This document shows, piece by piece, positions 22,803 to 29,425 of a stretch of 36,820 nucleotides of DNA. The notes beneath the pieces were generated by a model, which was given only the letters and a program-made list of their open reading frames with translations, made no database searches and was not told where the DNA came from. The stretch comes from a virus: positions 1 through 36,820 of IMG/VR virus record IMGVR_UViG_3300008624_000035; one strand, written 5' to 3'. Every line of letters starts with the position of its first letter. Within the stretch, counting starts at the first letter, position 1. The translations under genes were made by a program, and so were the position numbers.

Positions 22803-23711
22803 TTATTCTGCGGCTTTTTTCTCTGGGCGGTTCCCATATGCGTCGGCCGGCTTGGGGCTATCAAAGTTAACCTTGCCTGTGCCAAGCGCTTGATTAACCG
22901 CATCCTGTGAAACGCCAGAGTCGCCGGCTTGAGGCATACTTTTCTCGCGAGAGAACCGGCCGGCAGACTTCTTAATGACCGGCAGATTACCAGCAATATA
23001 TTGGGCAGCGAGGCGTTTATCTGGTTTTTCAATCTTCTCAGCCTGAACTAAAAGCTGCAAGACTTCATCAGTAACATTTTTAAGAACAAAGTTCGCTACT
23101 TGTTGCTCGTTTGCTTGCATTAAATTTTCACCCTCAAATGGCTTTGTCACTACTTTGTCAGCAGTCGCAGCGATGGCGAATTGCATAACCTTAAGAGCCT
23201 CTTCTTCATTGTCGATAGCGGGTCCAGTTAAATTGTCGACCTTAACAGTACCACCTGGATTGACCATCATAATTTGTGACCACCGGTGATGCCCGTCTAA
23301 AATATATTTTCCATTGTATACTAAAATTGGAACTGGACCTGACTTCGAAGCCATAACAATTGGAGATCCGTTTAGTCCAAGAGCAGTTTTAGTGGCGTCG
23401 TATTTATTAGCTACCTGATCAGCCAGACTATTTCCAAATCCAATTTCTGCTTGGGTCGCTGTGAGATCTTGTGCAGCTATAGCGCCCGGCTGCACCTTAG
23501 CCACCTCATCGGCCGGCTGGCCATCGGCTTGGCCTGCGCCGGCGATCTTATCAAATTCTGGATCATTCGCATATTTCTTAAGTACCGCGACGTAAGTTGC
23601 CAAGGGAGTGCCTGGATTATTTAACGCATAAAGCGCGCCCTTATCCAGTTCGTGAAGATTTTCTTCAGTTTCATTGACAAATTTTCGCCAATTTTCCATT
23701 AATAATTTCAT
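22803..23711 (-). CDS. ParB/Srx-fold protein with capsid-targeting-like start
   Basis: I choose ATG at 23711 (MKLLMENWRKFVNETEENLH, 302 residues), which overlaps the Mre11-Rad50 stop by TAATG; a longer TTG form from 23771 would lie inside that gene. The core at about 125-160 has GPVPILVYNGKYILDGHHRW, where the LDGHHRW matches the ParB/sulfiredoxin-fold nucleotide-binding motif (D-G-x-H/R-R). The first 15 residues are almost the same tag as in the gene at 11676-12224. The C-terminal half is helical with a basic, disordered tail. It may act on DNA or nucleotides and may be packaged. Activity is inferred. Confidence 0.7.
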   Translation of the reverse strand: MKLLMENWRKFVNETEENLHELDKGALYALNNPGTPLATYVAVLKKYANDPEFDKIAGAGQADGQPADEVAKVQPGAIAAQDLTATQAEIGFGNSLADQVANKYDATKTALGLNGSPIVMASKSGPVPILVYNGKYILDGHHRWSQIMMVNPGGTVKVDNLTGPAIDNEEEALKVMQFAIAATADKVVTKPFEGENLMQANEQQVANFVLKNVTDEVLQLLVQAEKIEKPDKRLAAQYIAGNLPVIKKSAGRFSREKSMPQAGDSGVSQDAVNQALGTGKVNFDSPKPADAYGNRPEKKAAE

Positions 23712-26700
23712 TATTGGTTTACCTTTGCGTAGCCTTTTTTCTTTTCTATTACAATCTGCATGTCGACGCAATCTTTGAGAGAGTCTAAATGCGAGATCAA
23801 GAGAACGTTCTTAAAATATACCTTAATTAGTTCCAAGATCCTAATAAAACCCTCCATATTTTCTTCGTCCAATGCGGTGCCCGGCTCATCGAGGATAAAC
23901 AAGTCCGACTTTGGAAGTGAAGAAACACTTAAAAGAGCCAAACGAATTGCCATCGCGGCCATTGTCTTTTCTGCACCTGACGCCATTTCAATGGGCCGTT
24001 CGTCGTGCTTAGGATGCTTAATAAAGATGTCAAGCTTGTTTCCGCTGGTCTCAAAAAACACTTCGAACTCAACAATGTTGGCGAGAACTTTTGCAATCTC
24101 CTGGTTAATGACTGGAATCTTTTTCTTGATAATATCGTAAGCGATTCCGTTAGGGTGCATGCATTGCATAAGCAAATCGTATGCCGCATAACTATTCTGA
24201 AGGTCTTGATACTCCTTACTTTGAGCCTTGAGAGATTCAATCTTCTCTTCATAGGAACCCACCTGTCGTACAATCTCTAATGTCTCGTTATCACAGATTT
24301 CAATCTTTTCTTTTTTAGTCTCGATCTTAGTTTGGTAACCTTGTCGTTCTTTGATGACTTTTTCAAGTCCATCAATAACCTTTTTGTTTTGCTTATATTC
24401 AGCGACCTTGGTGGTGAGAGTGATCAATTCTTGATCAGTTGTGGCCTTTGTGTTCTTATTACGTTCGCATTCTAATTGCAGCGCGGCAACTTCCGCCTTT
24501 AGTTCTACAATCAGTTCTTGCGTTAAACGATACTCTTCAAGCTTTTCGGCTGTGTCGTCAGGAGACAACGTTTCTAAACGCATAGCGGCCGCGTGAAGGT
24601 CTGCTTCAATTCCTGGCTTGTTAGCTACGTCAATATAGGCATCTTTGATAAATCGACACGAAGGATAAGAATCGCCGCAGGGGATACTCTTCAAAAGCTT
24701 TTCCTTTTTGCCAATCTTTTCAATCTCTTCTCGAAGATTCATAATACTATGATCTAAAGTATCAATTTCTGCTTTGTCGGCTGTGAGGGTGGCATGATCG
24801 ATAAGCTCTAATAAGCTCTCTGATATTGCCACTTTCTGCTGCTTGACAAGTGCCAGTGCTGTTTGGCTTGTTATCTTCTCCTCCAACAACTTCGACAACA
24901 CTTGCTTATCTTTTTGCTCTGTCATGACTTTTGTGATGTCAATAAGCTTGCCAGGAATAGAATTGATCTTCTCGTCTAAGCGTCTCGCTCCTTCGTTCAG
25001 AAGTTTAAGTTCTTTACGATAATCCTCGCAAGTTGTGCGATTAGTTTCCGCTTGTACAGTCAAGTCTTCCAAGCTGGTTTCTAATGCCTGCACCTCAGTG
25101 TTGTAATCCCGATCCTCATACTTGCGCAGGAGAGCCTTGGCCTCAACAGAGTCGTCTTTGGCCATCTTAAACTTTTGGTCAAACAGCTCCAAATCGAGGA
25201 ACTTGGCGATGATTTCCTTTCGACGTGTCGAACCCTCATCAATGAATCCCAATGCACCGTGCTGGCTTGCCAGAGAAGACACCATAAAATCATCCATGGA
25301 CCCGAAGTGCTTTCGAATATTTGCGTCCGTCTGATTGCGTGTGGTGCCGTTTAAGGATGTTGTCTCGTCTGTGACAGGGTCATAGACTTCGAAGTTCAAA
25401 TCTGTTTTGGCTTCTAAGGTCTCAACACCTTTCAAGCGTTTCGTATATTTTTCAGAGGTGCGCTTAATGTTGTAGACTTTGTGTCCGATCTCGATCTCTA
25501 AAACGCCTTCGCAAGATTCTTGATGTTGATTAATAACGTTGAGGTTTTTGCGCTCGTTCTTTGAGGTGGTGTTGAACAATGTATACAGGGCCGCATCAAT
25601 GATGCTAGATTTGCCGCTGAAGTTCTTTCCAAAAACGCCAATGATGCCGTTAAGGTTTTCAAAGTCGATGGAGTTATCCTTTCCGTAATTAAACAGATTG
25701 TCCCATTTAAACGACTTGATTCTCCAGTTTACGTTTCTAGAGATCTCTTCTCGGTCCTCGATAATCTTGTTGTACTTGCTGTTAAGCTCAAACACGCGCT
25801 CTAGGGTTGTGGCATCGGTCTGGTAATCTGAAAGGAACTCGTCAATCAGTTCTTCTTGGACTTTAATGTCTCGCAGGTTTTCTGTCTTAATACCGTCAGT
25901 TAGATCTTCTACATTACCGCGCTCGCCTGCTGCTCTGTTGAGAAACGAGATGCTCTCGGGCTTAAAGCGATGCTTCGCAATGTCCATTGCTCGGCGCATC
26001 GTGTTAAGCGGAAGGTTATTGTTACTAACCAATCGCAGGCGTGCGCCAGTGGGTACTTGGAGATTGCGAGGCATCCGCCCCTTGAGTGTGAGCGGGATTG
26101 TAAAGAACGGCTTAGGGTTTTTAAACACAATCGGCTCAATGTCCCATTCGTCTTTAGATTTGATATCCCAAATGAGAATACCTTTGTCGTTGGTCTCGCC
26201 ATGGTTCTGCTGAACAGTTGAGCCAGCATACCAAACGCGTCCATCGTGATCTAGGAATTGGCGACGGTGAATATCACCAAGCATAGAAAAATCAAAATCG
26301 TCAAAGATAGATATATCATCTTCACCAAAACTCATCGTCCAATTGGTATCAGTTTTACAATTAGAGATTGAGCCATGATAAAGTGCAATATTGATCTTGT
26401 CAGTATTGGTGGGCTTCATCCAGTTGTCTCGATCAAAAACAGACAAGACATTCAAACAGAAATCGTCGTTCAAATGAGTCTCGCCTGAATCTTTAAGCAA
26501 GTGCAGTGTCGGCAGATTGAGCGCGTCGACAATCGGTGTCAGTGCGTCTTGACGACTGCTGTTCTTTAGGTTGCCGTCATGGTTTCCTAGAATGATATAG
26601 GTTGGTGCAATCTCAGCGAGACTGCGAAAAAAATCAGAACACATCTCAACAAACTCTGGTGAGATCTGGGTCTTGGTGTGGGCTATATCCCCACAGTGTA

Positions 26701-26818
26701 TAATGTAATCGACTTTTTGTTCCCGCAGCGTTTCATACAACTGCTCAAAAATGACTCGATATTCATAATGATACTTCAGATTTTTGATATGAGTATCACT
26801 TATATGTGCAAACTTCAC
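23711..26818 (-). CDS. Fused Mre11-Rad50 (SbcD-SbcC, gp47-gp46) recombination nuclease
   Basis: One 1035-residue chain. Residues 1-340 are an Mre11/SbcD phosphoesterase with metal motifs SDTH (D8, H10), CGDIAH (D44), GNHD (78-81), YHGS (H148) and GDIHRRQ (H184). Residues 365 to the end are Rad50/SbcC: Walker A GKNFSGKSS (397-405), a coiled coil, a CGDSYPSC hook-like pair (C714, C721), a second coiled coil, signature SGAEK (947-951), Walker B FILDEP (974-979) and H-loop SHLD. In T4 these are separate genes 47 and 46, needed for recombination-dependent replication and host DNA breakdown. GTG start at 26818 with GGAGGG; a sigma-70 promoter is just upstream. Confidence 0.95.
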   Translation of the reverse strand: MKFAHISDTHIKNLKYHYEYRVIFEQLYETLREQKVDYIIHCGDIAHTKTQISPEFVEMCSDFFRSLAEIAPTYIILGNHDGNLKNSSRQDALTPIVDALNLPTLHLLKDSGETHLNDDFCLNVLSVFDRDNWMKPTNTDKINIALYHGSISNCKTDTNWTMSFGEDDISIFDDFDFSMLGDIHRRQFLDHDGRVWYAGSTVQQNHGETNDKGILIWDIKSKDEWDIEPIVFKNPKPFFTIPLTLKGRMPRNLQVPTGARLRLVSNNNLPLNTMRRAMDIAKHRFKPESISFLNRAAGERGNVEDLTDGIKTENLRDIKVQEELIDEFLSDYQTDATTLERVFELNSKYNKIIEDREEISRNVNWRIKSFKWDNLFNYGKDNSIDFENLNGIIGVFGKNFSGKSSIIDAALYTLFNTTSKNERKNLNVINQHQESCEGVLEIEIGHKVYNIKRTSEKYTKRLKGVETLEAKTDLNFEVYDPVTDETTSLNGTTRNQTDANIRKHFGSMDDFMVSSLASQHGALGFIDEGSTRRKEIIAKFLDLELFDQKFKMAKDDSVEAKALLRKYEDRDYNTEVQALETSLEDLTVQAETNRTTCEDYRKELKLLNEGARRLDEKINSIPGKLIDITKVMTEQKDKQVLSKLLEEKITSQTALALVKQQKVAISESLLELIDHATLTADKAEIDTLDHSIMNLREEIEKIGKKEKLLKSIPCGDSYPSCRFIKDAYIDVANKPGIEADLHAAAMRLETLSPDDTAEKLEEYRLTQELIVELKAEVAALQLECERNKNTKATTDQELITLTTKVAEYKQNKKVIDGLEKVIKERQGYQTKIETKKEKIEICDNETLEIVRQVGSYEEKIESLKAQSKEYQDLQNSYAAYDLLMQCMHPNGIAYDIIKKKIPVINQEIAKVLANIVEFEVFFETSGNKLDIFIKHPKHDERPIEMASGAEKTMAAMAIRLALLSVSSLPKSDLFILDEPGTALDEENMEGFIRILELIKVYFKNVLLISHLDSLKDCVDMQIVIEKKKGYAKVNQ

Positions 26819-26843
26819 GTACCCTCCGCATAGATACTCTTAT

Positions 26844-26872
26844 AGTATAACTCATTGTCAAGCAAGAGTCAA
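26844..26872 (-). promoter_or_regulatory. Sigma-70 promoter for the Mre11-Rad50 gene
   Basis: On the minus strand TTGACT (26872-26867) and TATACT (26849-26844) are 17 bases apart, the ideal spacing. Transcription would begin near 26837, giving a short leader with GGAGGG before the GTG at 26818. It suggests early expression by unmodified host polymerase of the recombination, ParB-like and tubulin-like genes. Confidence 0.8.
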
Positions 26873-26876
26873 GCTT

Positions 26877-27254
26877 TTATTTTTTGCGGTCTTTCGCCAT
26901 CTTCCGGAACGTCTTTGCTAAGTTGTATCGTTTCGTTCCAGGCTTGCATGTGGGACCACCAAATTTATCCCCAGTGCAGACACCCTCGGTGCCGCGCTTT
27001 TTAATATCTTTCTCTGCGTCTTGAATCCACTCGTCATCCTCTTCTTCGGCCAACGGAGCTTCCAGCGCTTTCTCATAAGGATCGACTTCGGGATCGACGT
27101 ATTCTTCGTCTTCATCGCGCTTGCCGTGTCCGGTTCCACCGAGTTGGGCAGCGCGCAGGCTCATGCCGGCGCCTTTGCCAGCGCCAAGCTCGTCTAAAGC
27201 GATTGTAAGCTCTTCAAGGATGATCTCTTGAAGTTGTGCTTTGGTTACTTTCAT
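26877..27254 (-). CDS. Nested tagged protein, possible separate product (125 residues)
   Basis: Internal ATG at 27254 in frame with the longer ORF. An ideal Shine-Dalgarno AGGAGA (27266-27261) lies six bases before it. The product starts MKVTKAQLQEIILEELTIAL, then DELGAGKGAGMSLRAAQLGG, an acidic mid part (EDEEYVDPEVDPYEKALEAP) and a Cys/Lys-rich end (GVCTGDKFGGPTCKPGTKRY). The tag at its own start makes independent translation likely. The CxnC ending may bind metal or form a disulfide. Confidence 0.55.
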   Translation of the reverse strand: MKVTKAQLQEIILEELTIALDELGAGKGAGMSLRAAQLGGTGHGKRDEDEEYVDPEVDPYEKALEAPLAEEEDDEWIQDAEKDIKKRGTEGVCTGDKFGGPTCKPGTKRYNLAKTFRKMAKDRKK

Positions 27255-27935
27255 TGGGATTCTCCTATCGAGTGATTCTCCATAGCCCATGTTTCCTGAG
27301 CCTGCAAAGCCGGGGTTAACGCGGTGGGACGACGATCCTGACCGCTTGCGCAGTCGAGTACGTTCTGCATCGGACATACTCAGGTACTCCTGCGCCGAAC
27401 GGGCTTCTTCTGCGTCTCTCCTATTTCGCGCTCTTGCTTTTTCTTCTTCTTCTTCTCGTTGTTCCCTCTCATACCTTTCTTCCCGGGCGGCCTTTTCTCT
27501 TGCCGCAGCATCAGCTTTCTGATCGGCTATTTCTTGGGCTAGTCCGCCCAACTCTTTGGACAACCGATCTGCGTTTTGATCAAAACGGTTCATAAGACTC
27601 TGTGCTTTATGTTTAGGGTGACGGTCATACAGAAGGCGCCTCAGTTGTTGAAACAATTGTCCTAGAAGACCAGCTTCTATCCTGTCGCTCAGCAGGACAA
27701 AGCCTTCCCCTTCCTCCTTGGGTGCTACCAACCGGCTCGCGTACCTTAAGAATTGTTCTTCCTCTTCCGCGCTTAGGTCATTTGCCATATCGCCAATGGC
27801 GTCCAACTGCTTCCTACGGATTGCATATTCTTTCTCGGGAAGTTTCCCGCCAATAAAAGGGATATAAAGTTCTTGGAGTTCTTGTCCCAGTTCTTCATTA
27901 ATAATCTGCTTTAGTTTTGATTTGGTTACTTTCAT
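26877..27935 (-). CDS. Long ORF joining two tagged proteins in frame (352 residues)
   Basis: The ORF starts MKVTKSKLKQIINEELGQEL (tag) and has a helical domain with DLSAEEEEQFLRYASRLVAP, a highly charged helix (EKAAREERYEREQREEEEEK, about 150-175) and a short polar stretch. Then at residue 228 a second full tag, MKVTKAQLQEIILEEL, begins in the same frame. It is preceded by its own ribosome site. No stop separates the two halves. Either this is a true fusion, or one base is missing or added near the join: in another frame a TAG stop lies in the TCGATAGGAG sequence right before the second start. No known domain in either half. Confidence 0.6.
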   Translation of the reverse strand: MKVTKSKLKQIINEELGQELQELYIPFIGGKLPEKEYAIRRKQLDAIGDMANDLSAEEEEQFLRYASRLVAPKEEGEGFVLLSDRIEAGLLGQLFQQLRRLLYDRHPKHKAQSLMNRFDQNADRLSKELGGLAQEIADQKADAAAREKAAREERYEREQREEEEEKARARNRRDAEEARSAQEYLSMSDAERTRLRKRSGSSSHRVNPGFAGSGNMGYGESLDRRIPMKVTKAQLQEIILEELTIALDELGAGKGAGMSLRAAQLGGTGHGKRDEDEEYVDPEVDPYEKALEAPLAEEEDDEWIQDAEKDIKKRGTEGVCTGDKFGGPTCKPGTKRYNLAKTFRKMAKDRKK

Positions 27936-27945
27936 CGGGGCTCTC

Positions 27946-27996
27946 CTACACTGCCGAGAGTAAATTCATCAATAAATAGTCTTCTCTATCGATAAA
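27946..27996 (-). repeat. Duplicate of the primase 3' end (copy 1)
   Basis: Read in one frame this segment gives FIDREDYLLMNLLSAV and a stop, 15 of 16 residues equal to the C-terminus of the primase at 29375-29425. Six of the seven base differences are at third codon positions and the other is a synonymous Leu first-position change. It lies just after, and in the -1 frame of, the 73-residue gene at 27999-28220. See the findings for interpretation. Confidence 0.85.
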
Positions 27997-27998
27997 GA

Positions 27999-28220
27999 TT
28001 AATCTTTTCCGGTCTCCCTCTCTATATAGCCTCTAATTGCTTCAAGAAACACCTTCTCGAACCTTTTGTCGCTCCACCTTTTTAATCCGAATGATTTCTT
28101 GAACCACTCTCTGAACTCGTCTTCGAGTTCAAAAACTAATGTTGAAGTTCCGTCAGGATTGTCGATCACATCTGTGATTTCTAGTCTCTGCCAATCTTCT
28201 TTTTTGGTGTTCTCGCTCAT
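27999..28220 (-). CDS. Small conserved-looking protein (73 residues)
   Basis: Acidic then basic: EDWQRLEITDVIDNPDGTST and LVFELEDEFREWFKKSFGLK, ending FLEAIRGYIERETGKD. It resembles a small alpha/beta protein with an LVFELEDEF strand-helix. At its 3' end the -1 frame stays open and encodes KRLIFIDREDYLLMNLLSAV, a copy of the primase tail. With one extra A in the GGAAAAG run, the protein would be longer and end in that peptide. The 28-base gap before it has no strong ribosome site (GAAG near -8). Function unknown. Confidence 0.6.
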   Translation of the reverse strand: MSENTKKEDWQRLEITDVIDNPDGTSTLVFELEDEFREWFKKSFGLKRWSDKRFEKVFLEAIRGYIERETGKD

Positions 28221-28247
28221 TATTCTTCAATCACTTCAATATTTTTC

Positions 28248-28493
28248 TTAATGCTCTCGTCCCTTGGTTCGCAACTCCATTTGAATACCGCCACGATGTT
28301 TTGACTGAAATTGCTCTGGGAACTCTGCTCCTAAAAGGTTCATAAAGCACTCTTGTTCCCCGAATTCAGTGTCGGGGATTTCATAAAGGAGAGTGATAAA
28401 GTGATCTGGCTCGTGCTCTGATTCTACAAATACAATCCAACCATTACTTGCGCGACGGATTATGATATCACCAGACTCAAGTGTTGGTTTCAT
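28248..28493 (-). CDS. Small protein of unknown function (81 residues)
   Basis: I use ATG at 28493 (MKPTLESGDIIIRRASNGWI), which overlaps the stop of the preceding gene by ATGA; earlier in-frame starts lie fully inside it. The sequence has strands DIIIRRASNGWIVFVES and DHFITLLYEI, with a helix FMNLLGAEFPEQFQS. It looks like a small beta-rich regulatory protein. Part of the operon of small genes between the primase and the tagged double gene. Confidence 0.6.
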   Translation of the reverse strand: MKPTLESGDIIIRRASNGWIVFVESEHEPDHFITLLYEIPDTEFGEQECFMNLLGAEFPEQFQSKHRGGIQMELRTKGREH

Positions 28494-29068
28494 TCTTTGC
28501 TCCATCTCGCTGCTCGGATCTGCTCCCAATTCTCATAGCATCCGTCGCAGAGCGTTCGGATCCAACTTGTGTCTCTTTCTTTGCCGGGATCTCCGCATTC
28601 CTCGCAGGTTTCACACGATTTTGCTTCGGCTTCGCCGATTAGGCTGCGGATCTCGTCGTTTTCTGATGTCATATAGAACCTAAGCGATCCGAACTTCTCT
28701 TTCACCTGAACAGCCCTTGGATGACTTGACACATAACTATCACAGAAGCAAGCATAATAGTTGCCAGGGGGCTCCTCATCTGAATCCGGATCGACGTGAA
28801 CCGATAGGCACCTGCCGGGATTGCGGGTCTTGCAAGCATAGTGTCTGTCTTTCTTGCAGCCGCAATTCGAACATTCAAGGTTTGGATTTTCATCAACAAA
28901 CTTCTTGATGATCGGCTCAAGCTTCTCTGAGAGATCCCAGATAAGATCAAACCAGCCATCGCCGCACGAGAAGCCCCAACACATGAGCGTTGATTGCTTA
29001 GAGCCGCCCCTATCTGCATAAAGGAGCGGGAAAGCTCTCACAAGTCTAAAGTCGTTTTCTTCGTTCAT
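28490..29068 (-). CDS. Cysteine-rich zinc-binding-like phage protein (192 residues)
   Basis: The first half has the pattern CWGFSCGDGWFDLIWDLSEK (30-49), which I recall from many phage hypothetical proteins. Next, CSNCGCKKDRHYACKTRNPG (66-85) and an internal YYACFCD suggest a first zinc site. KEKFGSLRFY is a second recurrent phage motif. Near the C-terminus are CETCEECG and LCDGCYENW, a probable second zinc site. A role in nucleic-acid binding is possible, but unproven. Overlaps both neighbours by 4 bases. Confidence 0.65.
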   Translation of the reverse strand: MNEENDFRLVRAFPLLYADRGGSKQSTLMCWGFSCGDGWFDLIWDLSEKLEPIIKKFVDENPNLECSNCGCKKDRHYACKTRNPGRCLSVHVDPDSDEEPPGNYYACFCDSYVSSHPRAVQVKEKFGSLRFYMTSENDEIRSLIGEAEAKSCETCEECGDPGKERDTSWIRTLCDGCYENWEQIRAARWSKE

Positions 29069-29334
29069 TCTGTAATCATCCCATAATTATCGGTTCGAGT
29101 GTTCCAATCTTGATAAAGCGTTTTCCTGTCAACCTCTCCAAGATCATACTCGGCAATAAAATCATAGTCTGATTTTGGACTGGCGTGAACCTTGCAATAG
29201 TCGAACCCGCCGTCAATTGCAATTCCGATGTTATCGTAATCGTTCTTCCAACACCGGCAGCCTCTCATATCGTGACGAGTACGAGAATAAATTAGGGTGT
29301 TGCAATTGTTACACCTTAGTGCTGTTACTTTCAT
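29065..29334 (-). CDS. Small zinc-ribbon-like protein (89 residues), possibly leaderless
   Basis: Begins MKVTALRCNNCNTLIYSRTR, with CxxC, then HDMRGCRCWKND giving a second Cys pair, and IAIDGGFDYCKVH; this layout recurs in phage small proteins whose second part is IDGGFDY. The MKVT start resembles the tag group but the rest does not follow it. The consensus promoter at 29341-29369 would place the first base of RNA at or next to the A of the ATG, leaving no room for a ribosome site. A later start would remove the CxxC pair. Function unknown. Confidence 0.65.
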   Translation of the reverse strand: MKVTALRCNNCNTLIYSRTRHDMRGCRCWKNDYDNIGIAIDGGFDYCKVHASPKSDYDFIAEYDLGEVDRKTLYQDWNTRTDNYGMITE

Positions 29335-29340
29335 ATTCTT

Positions 29341-29369
29341 ATTATAAGCGATCTATCTGTAAATGTCAA
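29341..29369 (-). promoter_or_regulatory. Perfect-consensus sigma-70 promoter
   Basis: On the minus strand TTGACA (29369-29364), 17-base spacer, TATAAT (29346-29341). Both boxes match the bacterial consensus fully. The ATG at 29334 is seven bases past the -10 box, so transcripts would start at about the start codon. It would drive 29065-29334, 28490-29068 and the following small genes, likely early. Confidence 0.88.
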
Positions 29370-29374
29370 GCGGT

Positions 29375-29425
29375 TTATACTGCCGAGAGTAAATTCATGA
29401 GTAAATAGTCGTCTCTATCTATGAA
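29375..29425 (-). repeat. Primase 3' end (copy 2 of the duplicated segment)
   Basis: Codes FIDRDDYLLMNLLSAV and the stop of the primase gene. It matches 27946-27996 except at seven positions, mainly third codon bases. Confidence 0.85.

Noticed and set aside
22803-23771. TTG start at 23771 for the ParB-like protein
   Set aside because: It would overlap the Mre11-Rad50 end by 61 bases and bury the MKLLMENW tag; the ATG at 23711 makes a TAATG junction.
28248-28529. Longer start at 28529 for the 81-residue protein
   Set aside because: The extra 12 residues lie wholly within the end of the upstream gene; the ATG at 28493 forms the ATGA junction common in this genome.
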